This document shows positions 37,701 to 45,149 of a DNA stretch of 60,565 nucleotides, piece after piece. The notes beneath the pieces were generated by a model that ran no database searches, was not told the origin of the DNA, and worked only from the letters and a program-made list of their open reading frames with translations. The stretch covers positions 85,642 to 146,206 of the forward strand of contig DCKE01000024.1 of NCBI GenBank assembly GCA_002320285.1, in the 5' to 3' direction. Made by a program: the position numbers and the translations under genes. The stretch's first letter is position 1. The number at the start of each line of letters is the position of its first letter. The stretch comes from Flavobacteriaceae bacterium UBA1682. Its GTDB lineage: Bacteria; Bacteroidota; Bacteroidia; Flavobacteriales; Flavobacteriaceae.

Positions 37701-38299
37701 CTAAGGGAGTAGAATATTTTGCGTCTGGAGTATTGAGTGAAGTAGGAGTACATACGATTTATGTTTTACAAGATAATGGATCGAGCTGTTATGAAGAAAT
37801 TTCCTATAAGGTAACCATTACTGAAGCTGTTAAGGCTGCTGTTTTTGAAGATGTGGTGTTGGAGTGTCAATTGTATGAGTTAGAACCATTAGCGTCAGAC
37901 AATAAGTATTATACCCTATCTGGTGGAAAAGGTGTCGAGTTAGAGGCAGGTACGCTTCTTACAAACACACAAACTATTTATGTATATGCGGTATCTGATG
38001 ATGGCTTATGCACCGACGAGAGTAGTTTTACGATACGGTTTGAAGATTGCCCGATTCCAAAGGGAATTTCTCCCAATGGAGACGGATTAAATGACGATTT
38101 TGATTTATCGTTGCACGGAGTGACGAGTATGATTATCTATAACCGTTATGGCTCTGAAGTTTTTCGTTTTGAAGGTGCTTATACCAAGCAATGGTACGGC
38201 CAAGATAAAAAGGGCAACAGATTGCCTGATGGAACCTATTTTTATGTGCTTATAGCACATGAAAAGACCCGTAGTGGTTGGGTTCAAATAAATAAATAA
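31733..38299 (+). CDS. Giant T9SS adhesin, complete
   Basis: 2188 residues. Signal MRRIIFALLFLTVLLSVLTNPIYA. Then five repeats of about 260 residues, each a choice-of-anchor-J/MAM-like module plus an FN3-like module; they begin with the PFWEGFN motif (second copy PLIEGFN) near residues 69, 325, 587, 850 and 1115. Next a jelly-roll-like region (about 1390-1510), a choice-of-anchor-L region (about 1513-1785), Ig-like segments, and the gliding-motility-associated C-terminal tail (from about 2106, PKGISPNGDGLNDDFDLS, ending QINK), a type B T9SS sorting signal. It is secreted through T9SS and should bind surfaces or polymers. It is a paralogue of the gene at 2-3457. A very strong terminator follows, so it closes its unit. 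Confidence 0.95.
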   Translation: MRRIIFALLFLTVLLSVLTNPIYANENSRSVVENRADWKVKSYAPDLDLLPYFEFSQQNTAACGLAVLPFWEGFNTDSNTLACWTVIDANKDSSNPSGNNIWHVYDDGQFEGDQSMYFLAYSKSNDWLISPTFKLDASKTYKLRYNYKTTSSKNEFAVLGSTKGVAIADFTTTIIAKKTYNNDVWLEAQAFITNISGDFNIAWQVTSTSYTNIFIDNISFEEVACVEPEHLSVKGLKASQATIYWQNSVNTAWEYFVEEESGLGPKSVGITTTNTEVVITQDHLNNTLLANTAYNYYIRAKCASGAFGEWVGPFVFKTLCSVGNLPLIEGFNTSSTTFDCWRIRDNNKDALDLAGDNIWKQSTNAVYEGDQGMYFYGDAAVNDDWLISPTFKMNGGIYAITYYYKTTTAYSNDFEVLLSKEGIDPVDFKLVIEPSKKRNVPDFVKKVLYVQGETGDVNIAWHVKAKGTTQVYIDLVTIEEVSCIGPDETVLISNLQKDKATFTWTDSNNSNWECFTQPLGASLTPVGSGSLATGNSFTTLRTNGPAAANLVPNTWYEFFVRSTCGPGKNSLWVGPIAFRTPCDILPTPFWEGFNTDSKSFDCWSFITNNIDITSPTDNSWIQVNIGQYEGDQSLSFRGRSSNVKYNEWLITPQFTLDPTKFYRLKYQYATSFNNSSDFEVLLSNKGSAPANFTTSLITKKGHSNSDWAEEKAFINGIGGTVNIAWHLTTSNSETEFNIDHVFLEEVVGCPEPILLGVKDEKETSATIRWDDAYGKNWEYVVQKSRGKIPTTNGVATNKQENVITKLQSGGALEPNLEYEFYVRTVCGNGEFSIWAGPFKFKTACGVNNAPFWEGFNNGSKTLRCWTIIDGNNDSEAPDNNIWSAVDYGQFEGSHAMYYSIYDNAKKVESDDWLISPKIKFEKNKTYRLKYHFSTNSADDDNEFEVLASRTGLKPADFSTEIVKSQLYKQHTVYQQKTVFITNLDGEIHLAWHVKGKGTKSLYLDNVFIEEVMGCPEPLNLEVTDIESKKATISWTDDFQAAKWEYFVQEIGMGLPTNVGTPTVKKENTLTQDHSGKNLLPNTDYEYYVRTVCADGTFSVWAGPIKFMTLCDIYALPFWEGFNKDSKTLRCWTTVDANNDGSWGNNLWAITSNHFYEGDRAMGITAYDWGGGLQNDDWLISPNMDMGSGNYVLKYHYMSSDTDFGKVEVLLSTNGLALDKFTNKILDSKAYSNSGWKEEVVFFKGIPGTINLAWHMNAAGSSKLIVDNIVLKKVENCPEPYYIETSNHTATSIDVAWQQNGGVSSWEVIVVYKGQDETATPIQKIAVNNTPKTTINGLTAGKAYTIFVRAQCSDGNTSSDWSTPVHSGTKVGANDDCVGATHIPVSKNGVCEQSVIGTFLNSKTSVVPEPTCGSTEIKKDIWFEFTATRDEHVITLSDYFSLSDQVFPEFSFSLYSQDCNTIGNTALECFSIYSFGDQYRTLKNLVAGRKYYIRVATAVEDPDFYFSLCITTPHFIEVSPAGDRYSVEQLVKEVLVVAECDLVSNVTYRTGTNFRGEPNGIGYFERNNSTFGFENGIVLATNGVETAKGPSGINQSDGTKLWLGDEDLETILLENGQTAGSYNASVIEFDFIPITDTIKFDFIFAANEYGPEYQCKFSDVFAFLLTDLETEEMTNLAVVPGTNVPISVTTIRDAKYQGNNSCGSTNEKYFDKYYGYEGLPVRDNPINYFGMTVPMTAISAVKPGKKYHIKLAIADYRDERFNSAVFLKGGSFDLGKIDLGIDLLVETGNALCNGETRIIKSGVTAENVAIQWLKDDVVIKGATSADLEVTESGTYKIIVKYLELKCEIAGTVKIEIYPAISAVVASPESLAICRKSVKPLILNLTDIESQMLSKAVPDNYTFTYFTTKEEAKLGTNPIENPEDYSLETPGKNVLIYIRVVDKRTGCSEIFDWTLKATAGDIPEKRADVAVCASYTFPELEVGQHYYSESASKGVEYFASGVLSEVGVHTIYVLQDNGSSCYEEISYKVTITEAVKAAVFEDVVLECQLYELEPLASDNKYYTLSGGKGVELEAGTLLTNTQTIYVYAVSDDGLCTDESSFTIRFEDCPIPKGISPNGDGLNDDFDLSLHGVTSMIIYNRYGSEVFRFEGAYTKQWYGQDKKGNRLPDGTYFYVLIAHEKTRSGWVQINK

Positions 38300-38304
38300 G
38301 TAAT

Positions 38305-38339
38305 AAAAAAGCCGGCAGTTTTAAACTGCCGGCTTTTTT
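38305..38339. terminator. Strong intrinsic terminator after the adhesin
   Basis: AAAAAAGCCGGCAGTTT pairs with AAACTGCCGGCTTTTTT; the GCCGGC core is perfect and the T tract is long. It is symmetrical, so it can end transcription from both sides. Confidence 0.95.
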
Positions 38340-38423
38340 ATTGATAACCAAATCCCAAATGAATTGGTGTTAGATCACTATATGTTTAAGAGGTATTAGT
38401 TGTAAATAGTTATCGACTATGAT

Positions 38424-39566
38424 TTACAAACCTTTGAGATCTATGGTGTCCGTTTCCAATATTTCAACTTGGCGGCCCATCTTTTTCTGAATAATCTTAA
38501 AGTGGTGTTCATCATCTGCGGTAATCAGGGAAATCGCTTTACCGTGTTCGTGTGCTCGTCCCGTTCGACCAATGCGGTGTACGTAGTCCAATGGTGAACG
38601 CGGCAATTCGTAATTGATCACGTATGGCAATCCCTCGATATGTATTCCACGACCGATTAGATCTGTAGCGATTAATACATCGGCATCGCCAACTTTAAAA
38701 TCTGCCAAGTTGTCCATACGTGCGCCTTGTGATTTTTTTCCGTGAACCGCTAAGGCATTGATGCCGTTTTTCTTTAATTTTTCAACGAGGTTTTCAGCAG
38801 TTCGTGTCGAAGAGACAAATACTAAAACCGGAGAGATATGTTGTTCTTTGATTAAATATCTTAAAAAAGGGCCTTTGCTCTCACTAGCCACGCGATATGC
38901 GATTTGCTCAATGGATTCCAGTTCCAAGGCTTCTTCTTTGACTTCGATTACCTCAGGAGTGATTGCCAAGGTTTTTTTAATTTGCTGTACTTTGTCGTTT
39001 AAAGTAGCAGAAAACATAATCGTTTGTTTCTTAGCTGGAACCATACCGAGTATGCGATTCATTTCCTCTTCAAAGCCCAACTGAAACATTTTATCTGCCT
39101 CGTCGATAATCAGGTATTCCAAATTTTCAATGGACAAAGCTTTCTGGTCAATCAAATCTAATAAACGACCTGGGGTTGCAATTAGAATTTCAGTTCCATA
39201 AACTTTTTTCATTTGTGGATTGATCGATACCCCTCCGTATACAGCCATACACGCTACCGGTCGTCTTAAAGCAGACTGAAGATCGAGGTATGTTTTTTCA
39301 ATCTGTACCGCCAATTCGCGGGTAGGAACCAATACCAAAACCTTGATATTACGACTTTTCTCGTAATCTTGATGTTGTATCTTTTGCAACAACGGAGCTA
39401 CAAAACAAAGGGTTTTACCCGAACCCGTTTTTGCAATTCCCATAACATCTTTTCCCTTGAGTATTAAAGGAATGGTTTGAGATTGAATTTCAAAGGGTTT
39501 TAGCAATCCTAAATTGTTAATGGCCTTACTGAGATGTGACGATAATCCTAATGATTGAAATGACAT
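38424..39566 (-). CDS. DEAD-box RNA helicase (RhlE-like)
   Basis: 380 residues with the full motif set: Q motif (FQSLGLSSHLSKAINNLG and PFEIQSQTIPLI), AKTGSGKT (motif I), PTRELA (Ia), TPGRLLDLI (Ib), DEAD (II), SAT (III), VFVSST, ATDLIGRGIHIEGLPYVINYELP (V) and HRIGRTGRA (VI). It unwinds RNA with ATP, usually in ribosome assembly, mRNA decay or cold adaptation. The protein ends soon after the core, without the long basic tail of some RhlE proteins. A -7-like TATCTTTG (39583-39590) lies about 17 bases before the ATG. Cytosolic, single gene. Confidence 0.95.
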   Translation of the reverse strand: MSFQSLGLSSHLSKAINNLGLLKPFEIQSQTIPLILKGKDVMGIAKTGSGKTLCFVAPLLQKIQHQDYEKSRNIKVLVLVPTRELAVQIEKTYLDLQSALRRPVACMAVYGGVSINPQMKKVYGTEILIATPGRLLDLIDQKALSIENLEYLIIDEADKMFQLGFEEEMNRILGMVPAKKQTIMFSATLNDKVQQIKKTLAITPEVIEVKEEALELESIEQIAYRVASESKGPFLRYLIKEQHISPVLVFVSSTRTAENLVEKLKKNGINALAVHGKKSQGARMDNLADFKVGDADVLIATDLIGRGIHIEGLPYVINYELPRSPLDYVHRIGRTGRAHEHGKAISLITADDEHHFKIIQKKMGRQVEILETDTIDLKGL

Positions 39567-39851
39567 ATAATGATTTAAGCGACAAAGATACTGTTTTATG
39601 CTGGATTTCTAAACCTTATAAATCGCTTGCATATCTATGCTTATAGGGTCAAGGACCTATACTTTTAAACAGATGTTTTATTGATCCATTGATTATTTAT
39701 TAGTCTTAGAATCATAAAAGTTTTAATTATGCATTAAGCATATGATAATTCGAAGTTTTTTATAGAAAAAAAATAACTTTTTTAATTTTTCTTTATACCT
39801 TAGGATGAGTTAAATTTGCAACTTTCACTTTTACAATTAATTGATCTAACT

Positions 39852-41048
39852 ATGGTATTTGATATTTTCGAAACGTTAACCTTTGCTTGTCTAGTACTTT
39901 TGCTGGGTTTTTTTATCGTTCAAAAGGTAAAATTCTTTCAGGATTACAACATACCTGAGCCGGTTGTAGGTGGTTTTTTTATAGCCATTATATTGTATTT
40001 GATGTATCATTTTACCGGAATGAGTTTCGAATTTGAGAAGAGTCTGCAAACGTCGATGATGTTGTTTTTCTTTTCTTCCATTGGTTTAAGTGCAGACTTC
40101 GCACGCCTTAAAAAAGGAGGGAAGCCGTTGGTGATTTTTGTGCTTTTAACGGGTAGTTTTATTTTTATTCAAAATGTTTTTGGTATATCCATGGCTAATT
40201 TGGTGGGACTCGACTCGAGTTACGGTTTGATAGCAGGGTCGATTACCTTGACTGGTGGACACGGTACTGGTGCGGCCTGGGCACATGATTTAACGACCTC
40301 TTTTGGTATTACTGGTGCATCAGAACTAGCCTTGGCTTGTGCGACTTACGGCTTGGTGATGGGCGGTGTTATCGGTGGACCCGTAGCGAAATACCTGTTG
40401 AATAAAAACAAGATAAAACCCGGTGCAAATACGGACGATGATACGATGACAGAAAATTTCGAAAATCCACTTTTTAAACGCAGAATTAACGTACATAATA
40501 TGATTGAAACCCTGACGATGTTTGCTATTTGTATCGCATTAGGTCAGTTTTTATATATGTATTTTAAAGGAAGTTGGTTGGAATTGCCTAATTTTGTTTG
40601 GTGTTTGTTTATCGGGGTTATTATCCGAAATATGCTCGCTCATTTTACGACTTATATCGTCAATGATCACGCGGTTGATGTATTGGGAAACACCGGTTTA
40701 TACCTGTTTTTAACGATTGCTTTAATGTCGTTACAATTGTGGCACCTGGCCGGTTTGGCTTCGCAGATTTTGATCGTTCTAATCGCGCAGACTGCCTTGA
40801 TGGTATTCTTCGCTATATTTGTCACCTATAGGGTGATGGGTAGAGACTACGATGCCATAGTATTAAGTGCAGGGCATTGCGGTTTTGGATTAGGAGCAAC
40901 ACCTACTGCCGTAGCCAATATGCAGGCGATTACTAGCAAATATGGGCCATCACATAAAGCCTTCTTGATTGTGCCAATGGTCGGTGCGTTCTTCGTTGAT
41001 ATTATCAACAACGTTTTTATCAAACTCTTTGTGGCCTTTTTAAAATAG
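39852..41048 (+). CDS. gltS: Sodium/glutamate symporter GltS
   Basis: 398 residues, typical for GltS. Two inverted halves with about ten membrane helices; the re-entrant loop marks are SITLTGGHGTGAAWAHDL in the first half and SAGHCGFGLGATPTAVANM in the second. Uses the sodium gradient to bring in glutamate. I chose ATG 39852 rather than the TTG 36 bases upstream, because MVFDIFETLTFACLVLLLG starts the first helix and a -7 box TAAATTTG (39811-39818) would put the transcript start just after that TTG. Inner membrane, single gene. Confidence 0.93.
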   Translation: MVFDIFETLTFACLVLLLGFFIVQKVKFFQDYNIPEPVVGGFFIAIILYLMYHFTGMSFEFEKSLQTSMMLFFFSSIGLSADFARLKKGGKPLVIFVLLTGSFIFIQNVFGISMANLVGLDSSYGLIAGSITLTGGHGTGAAWAHDLTTSFGITGASELALACATYGLVMGGVIGGPVAKYLLNKNKIKPGANTDDDTMTENFENPLFKRRINVHNMIETLTMFAICIALGQFLYMYFKGSWLELPNFVWCLFIGVIIRNMLAHFTTYIVNDHAVDVLGNTGLYLFLTIALMSLQLWHLAGLASQILIVLIAQTALMVFFAIFVTYRVMGRDYDAIVLSAGHCGFGLGATPTAVANMQAITSKYGPSHKAFLIVPMVGAFFVDIINNVFIKLFVAFLK

Positions 41049-41103
41049 GTCTCCACAGTGGATATAAGGTTAGTGTTATCGTAAAAAGCTGTTGTAATTG
41101 TGT

Positions 41104-41802
41104 CTAAATGGTCACAGCGTCATTAATCGCTGTATAATCGGGTGATTGAATCAGCCCATCTACCATAGTGAGTTTGCGATCAGCCATATTGGCTAACTCT
41201 TCATTATGTGTAACGATGACAAAAGTTTGCCCAAATTCGTCGCGTAGCTTAAAGAATAGTCTATGAAGATTCTCTGCCGTGTGCGTATCTAAATTTCCCG
41301 ATGGTTCGTCGGCAAAGATAATTTCCGGTTTATTAATCAAAGCCCGCGCAACGGCAACGCGTTGTTGCTCGCCACCAGACAGTTCCGAGGGGAAATGTTT
41401 TTCTCGGTGACTAATCCCCAAGTACTCCAATAGTTTTCGGGCTTCCTTCTCGGTTTCTTTCTTTTCTTTGCCGGCAATAAACGCTGGAATACAGATGTTT
41501 TCCAAAGCGGTAAATTCCGGTAAAAGCTGATGAAACTGAAAGATAAACCCCAGATTTAAATTGCGAAATGCCGATAATTCTTTGTCGTTGAGTTTCAATA
41601 CATCCTGACCGTTAATGATCAAGGTGCTTTCGGCTACAGCGGCAGGTCGATCTAAAGTTCCCAATATTTGAAGCAAGGTGGTTTTACCCGCGCCAGAGGC
41701 TCCTACTATCGATACAATCTCTCCTTTTTTGATATGTAAATCAACTCCTTTAAGAACTTGCAATTTCTCGTAATACTTTTCAATATGAGTAGCGTGGATC
41801 AT
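41104..41802 (-). CDS. lolD: ABC transporter ATP-binding protein, LolD-like
   Basis: 232 residues. Walker A GASGAGKTT, signature LSGGEQQRVAVARAL, Walker B IIFADEPSGNLD, H-loop VTHNEELA. The length and the LQILGTLDRP and LNLGFIFQFHQLLPEFTALEN stretches fit the LolD/MacB group, which powers lipoprotein release from the inner membrane. No lolC/E gene is next to it, which is common in Bacteroidota. ATG 41802 (MIHATHIEKYYEK) was chosen over the ORF's first start nine codons upstream. Cytosolic face of the inner membrane. Confidence 0.85.
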   Translation of the reverse strand: MIHATHIEKYYEKLQVLKGVDLHIKKGEIVSIVGASGAGKTTLLQILGTLDRPAAVAESTLIINGQDVLKLNDKELSAFRNLNLGFIFQFHQLLPEFTALENICIPAFIAGKEKKETEKEARKLLEYLGISHREKHFPSELSGGEQQRVAVARALINKPEIIFADEPSGNLDTHTAENLHRLFFKLRDEFGQTFVIVTHNEELANMADRKLTMVDGLIQSPDYTAINDAVTI

Positions 41803-42156
41803 GGGTTTGCTTTTTACACAAAGTAACAACGTTTTTATATAGAATAAAATAGTTCTCGGTAAATTTTTATTCTTTGTGATTACACTTCATTTGTACAAGT
41901 AAATTTTAACATTTTTGAAATGTTAAAATTTATAATTTTGTTTTTATAATTTTATATTTTGAAATATATTGTGTCTATAATTTAAAAATTATGCTTTTTT
42001 GTATATTTAAATGATATGGTGTTTGATTATTTAGAGGGACTTAAGTATTGAATGTCGAAATCAATAGCGGTATCACAGACCTGTTTAACCTAGTAATAAC
42101 GGTAAACCATCGATGGAATCGAAATGACTTTAGCTAAAACCTTTTAAAGAAAATAC
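41803..42156. other. 354-base AT-rich divergent gap with two inverted repeats
   Basis: Lies between lolD (-) and the PrcB-like gene (+). It contains a perfect 14-base inverted repeat (41901-41931) and a second one, ATAATTT-AA-AAATTAT (41977-41992) followed by GCTTTTTT. I see no gene and no exact Bacteroidota promoter. Confidence 0.5.
41901..41931. repeat. Perfect 14-base inverted repeat
   Basis: AAATTTTAACATTT (41901-41914), spacer TTG, AAATGTTAAAATTT (41918-41931). It lies about 100 bases in front of lolD. It could be a regulator site or a weak hairpin terminator; nothing in the sequence decides. Confidence 0.7.
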
Positions 42157-42633
42157 ATGATAAAAAATTACAAATTAACCGTGATCTTGGCAGCCTTCGC
42201 AGTAATCAGTTGTCAGAATAAGAAAAAAGTAGCGCAATCCACCATATCCTATCCCATTAGAGTCGAATGGTCGTTAGTGGGAAAGGGAAACTTGTTGGGT
42301 AATCACAGTGAAGGTATTGAATCTGGTAGCTTGTGGATAACCGGACAGCAAGAATGGCGTGATTTAGTGGATAAAATAAATACAAATAATCCGGTATCGG
42401 ATAGTTTTATCGAAAACGAAATTGATTTTGCGAAGTTTGATGTCATCGCAACCTTTGATGAAGTTCGACCGCATTCGGGATTTATCGTAGCTATTGATAG
42501 TGTTATTGAAGATGCGCGAAACCGATTGGTATATATCAGTTTACGCGATAAAAAACGCGGATTTGAAATGCCCTCACAACCGTATTATCTGATTAAAGTG
42601 CCCAAAAGTACTAAAACCGTGATGTTTCAATAA
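42157..42633 (+). CDS. PrcB-like lipoprotein
   Basis: 158 residues. Lipoprotein signal with lipobox VISC (about residue 19; MIKNYKLTVILAAFAVISC). The body shows the pattern of the PrcB C-terminal domain: LWITGQQEWRDLVDKIN, DFAKFDVIATFDEVRPHSGFIVAIDSV, LVYISLRDK and QPYYLIKVPKS. In Treponema PrcB steadies the PrtP protease; here no protease gene is adjacent, so only a general protein-binding role can be given. Anchored in a membrane facing the periplasm. Confidence 0.65.
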   Translation: MIKNYKLTVILAAFAVISCQNKKKVAQSTISYPIRVEWSLVGKGNLLGNHSEGIESGSLWITGQQEWRDLVDKINTNNPVSDSFIENEIDFAKFDVIATFDEVRPHSGFIVAIDSVIEDARNRLVYISLRDKKRGFEMPSQPYYLIKVPKSTKTVMFQ

Positions 42634-42942
42634 GGCTGTAATTCCCGTGTTAAGCAAGTAAATAAGCAAGGGTGTTTTTAAGGATTAATTCCTTGTCCGT
42701 TTTAGTTCTTGTAAATAATATCCTTGAGTATTGAGGATTAAACGGTCATTGGACGTGGGTGTGCTATAGATTTAAATAGATGAGCAAACCTCTATAAGTA
42801 CAATGGTACCGCTCTAGATAATGGGGTTTCATTTTTTTGATTGGACTTGGTTCTGATACCTTACCGGCTTAAGCCTAAACTGTGAGAATTACTCTAGAAC
42901 CTTCTATGACGAGCAATGCTTCTGATACAAGCAATTTCTTAA
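42634..42942. other. 309-base gap, probably decayed coding sequence
   Basis: No intact frame. Parts from about 42835 on (ACCTTACCGGCTTAAG, then GAGCAATGCTTC) loosely resemble the matching stretch of the T9SS gene at 43590-43680, so this is probably the worn upstream part of the pseudogene below. Weak evidence. Confidence 0.3.
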
Positions 42943-43176
42943 TTGGTTCCACTACCGCTAGTAAATTATACAATCAGTGGGAAATACAATTCCGTACTCG
43001 GCGCTACATTATGTAGAAATCTACGATTCATTGGGGAAATGGTGTTTAAAACAGCCAATCGCTACCGAAAAAAGTCCGTGGAGCTGCAGCATTGGACTGC
43101 TGGACTGTACGTCATAAACCTTTTAAATCGTGAAGGAAGGATTTTTACTTCCGAAAAACTACTGGTGAAACCTTAA
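42943..43176 (+). pseudogene. Decayed duplicate of a T9SS type A sorting domain
   Basis: The last about 160 bases are roughly nine-tenths identical to 43769-43930 in the neighbour gene. Read in the true frames the translation is LYNQWEIQF, then YVEIYDSLGKWCLKQ, then KSVELQHWTAGLYVI and NREGRIFTSEKLLVKP; these match the neighbour's C-terminal T9SS tail. One A is missing from the A-run near 43068-43074, and another shift lies upstream near 42990, so the frame is broken. It has no signal peptide or start of its own. Confidence 0.85.
43015..43176 (+). repeat. Direct repeat, copy 1 (partner 43769-43930)
   Basis: The first of two nearly identical 160-base copies encoding the T9SS tail; copy 2 is the intact end of the gene at 43193-43930. 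Their centres are 754 bases apart. A direct duplication followed by decay of the first copy is the simplest reading. Confidence 0.85.
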
Positions 43177-43192
43177 CAAAAACGACAAACTT

Positions 43193-43930
43193 ATGAAAAC
43201 AATCTTACTTATAATCATGCTGCTACTAGGTATACAAAGTGTCCAGGCGCAACCAGAGGTATTGAAAGAAAATACTTGGTATTTAAACAAGTTAATTATT
43301 GACAACGAAGCGGTACCTATTCCTGTAAACGACGAGATTACTTATTTAATTCTTTCTTTTCGAGACGATGTTTTATTTACTGACGTTTGTAAAAATGGAG
43401 GTGGAAGTTTTTATGGTCAAGAGCTCGTGTATATTGGTGATCATGCTTTTCAAGTAAAGTATCACAATTCTTTAGCGATGAATTGCACGAAATCTGAAAA
43501 TTCCGCGTTTGCGCATTTGTATCTCAGTATTTTTATCCATGGTGAAAGTTTTCCGTATTCCCCCTGTACTTATTTAATAAAAACCCTACCGGATAAATCC
43601 ATAGAGCTGATCATAACAAACCTAGATAATAACCAAGCGATTTATAACAATCAGCGCTTAAGCAGTTCTCAATTTGAAAAAGCAGCTTTTAAGATTTATC
43701 CCAATCCAGTAAGCGATGTTTTATATTTGGAATGGGACATTTCCGAGCAAATTTCACCCAGCTATATAGAGATTTACGATTCATTGGGGAAATTGTGTTT
43801 AAAACAGCAAGTCGCTACCGAAAAAAAGTCCGTAGAGCTGCAGCATTTGACTGCTGGAATGTATATCGTAAAGCTTTTAAATCGGGAAGGAAGGATTTTT
43901 ACTTCCGAAAAACTACTGGTGAAACCGTGA
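43193..43930 (+). CDS. Small secreted protein with T9SS type A sorting domain
   Basis: 245 residues. Signal MKTILLIIMLLLGIQSVQAQ; a middle part (about 21-160) of unknown fold with a lone stretch FRDDVLFTDVCKNGGGSFYG and four cysteines; a C-terminal sorting domain from FKIYPNPVSDVLYLEWDIS to the end (LLNREGRIFTSEKLLVKP), the classic type A tail recognised by T9SS. It should be exported and placed on the surface or released. No recognised enzyme domain. Close to lolD and MsrA but not in an operon with them. Confidence 0.85.
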   Translation: MKTILLIIMLLLGIQSVQAQPEVLKENTWYLNKLIIDNEAVPIPVNDEITYLILSFRDDVLFTDVCKNGGGSFYGQELVYIGDHAFQVKYHNSLAMNCTKSENSAFAHLYLSIFIHGESFPYSPCTYLIKTLPDKSIELIITNLDNNQAIYNNQRLSSSQFEKAAFKIYPNPVSDVLYLEWDISEQISPSYIEIYDSLGKLCLKQQVATEKKSVELQHLTAGMYIVKLLNREGRIFTSEKLLVKP

Positions 43931-44076
43931 TAAAACAGATGAACTTCAATAGTAACTTCCATTCTAAAATCTCATTTATTCTCAAAAAAATGATCTTGTG
44001 TGCAATAGATTTTCACAAATAGTTGGTTCTTTTAAAAATTAAAATCAATATATTTGAGATAATAAAATGTATTGAA

Positions 44077-44724
44077 ATGCAAACACTCTTATTTTGTTTT
44101 ATTTCGATAGCCCTAGGAGCTTGTCAGAATAAAACGGCTCTAACAGAAATCCCCAATTCGAAAAATGAAATCCCTATGAATGAAATGAATCCCAATAGTG
44201 AAGTAGCTATTTTTGCAGGTGGCTGTTTTTGGTGTACTGAAGCGATATTTACATCTTTAAAAGGCGTGGAAACGGTATGGCCTGGTTATATTGGCGGACA
44301 TAAAGAAAATCCAACCTATAAAGAAGTTTGTACTGGAGAGACGGGACATGCCGAAGCCATTGAGGTTATTTATGATCCTTCGCAAGTGAGTTACAACGAA
44401 TTGTTGGAGATCTTTTTCGCAACTCATGATCCAACAACTCTAAACCGACAAGGTGCAGATGTTGGAACCCAATACCGCAGCGAGATTTTTTATACCAACG
44501 AGGCGCAAAAGGAAGATGCACAGGAATATTTGGATATTCTAATCAATGAAAATGTATACGGTAAACCCGTGGTAACGCGTATATCACCGGCATCAAAATT
44601 CTATAAGGCGGAAGATTATCACAAAAACTATTTTGCAAAAAACGGTAACGAACAGTATTGTCAAATGGTGGTTTCCCCTAAAGTTGCAAAATTTAAAAAA
44701 GAATACGCTACCAAATTGAAATAA
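44077..44724 (+). CDS. msrA: Peptide-methionine (S)-S-oxide reductase, lipoprotein form
   Basis: 215 residues. MsrA reduces oxidised methionine in proteins; the active Cys is in AGGCFWCTEAIF (about residue 52). Other family marks: GYIGGHKENPTYKEVCTGETGHAEAIEV, FFATHDPTTLNRQGADVGTQYRS and the final NEQYCQMVV with a resolving Cys. The N-terminus MQTLLFCFISIALGAC is a lipoprotein signal with lipobox LGAC, so the enzyme works outside the cytosol. I chose ATG 44077; an upstream TTG would spoil the signal. Useful for repairing surface proteins damaged by oxidants. Confidence 0.92.
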   Translation: MQTLLFCFISIALGACQNKTALTEIPNSKNEIPMNEMNPNSEVAIFAGGCFWCTEAIFTSLKGVETVWPGYIGGHKENPTYKEVCTGETGHAEAIEVIYDPSQVSYNELLEIFFATHDPTTLNRQGADVGTQYRSEIFYTNEAQKEDAQEYLDILINENVYGKPVVTRISPASKFYKAEDYHKNYFAKNGNEQYCQMVVSPKVAKFKKEYATKLK

Positions 44725-44776
44725 AAGTTGGCACGGATATTGAAAAGTTAAGTTATAGAACATAAAATGTTTACTT

Positions 44777-45079
44777 ATGGATAACTTACAAATCAGATCA
44801 ACAGCATCAGCTAAAAAATATACCCAATTGGTTTGGAGTATTTTTTTAGATGGAGTAGGCTACTTATCGTATTTGATTCCCTTTTTAGGGGAAGTCAGTG
44901 ATGTGGTATGGGCTCCTATAGCTGGTTTGCTTCTGGCGCGGATGTATAAAGGAACCGTCGGAAAAGTAGGGGGTACCATCGCTTTCTTGGAGGAACTATC
45001 TCCCGGTTTGGATTTTATACCGACTTTTACACTAACGTGGATTTACACCCATTATATACAAAACAATAATTCTTTATAA
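44777..45079 (+). CDS. Small membrane-associated protein of unknown function
   Basis: 100 residues with two hydrophobic stretches (FLDGVGYLSYLIPFLGEVSDVVWAPIAGLLLARMY, about 26-58, and FIPTFTLTWIYTHYI, about 81-95). The look is like small Bacteroidota membrane proteins of the DUF4112 kind, but I cannot confirm the family. It is 52 bases after msrA, possibly co-transcribed, and ends in a strong terminator. No catalytic motif visible. Confidence 0.7.
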   Translation: MDNLQIRSTASAKKYTQLVWSIFLDGVGYLSYLIPFLGEVSDVVWAPIAGLLLARMYKGTVGKVGGTIAFLEELSPGLDFIPTFTLTWIYTHYIQNNNSL

Positions 45080-45111
45080 AAAAAACAGAGGCGAAAGCCT
45101 CTGTTTTTTTT
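45078..45111. terminator. Intrinsic terminator, two-way
   Basis: AAAAAAACAGAGGC, GAAA loop, GCCTCTGTTTTTTT. It closes the msrA unit and, on the other strand, the NdpA-like gene. Confidence 0.9.
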
Positions 45112-45149
45112 GTCAATAAGCTTATTGACCTATAAGTGTATGCTTAAAA

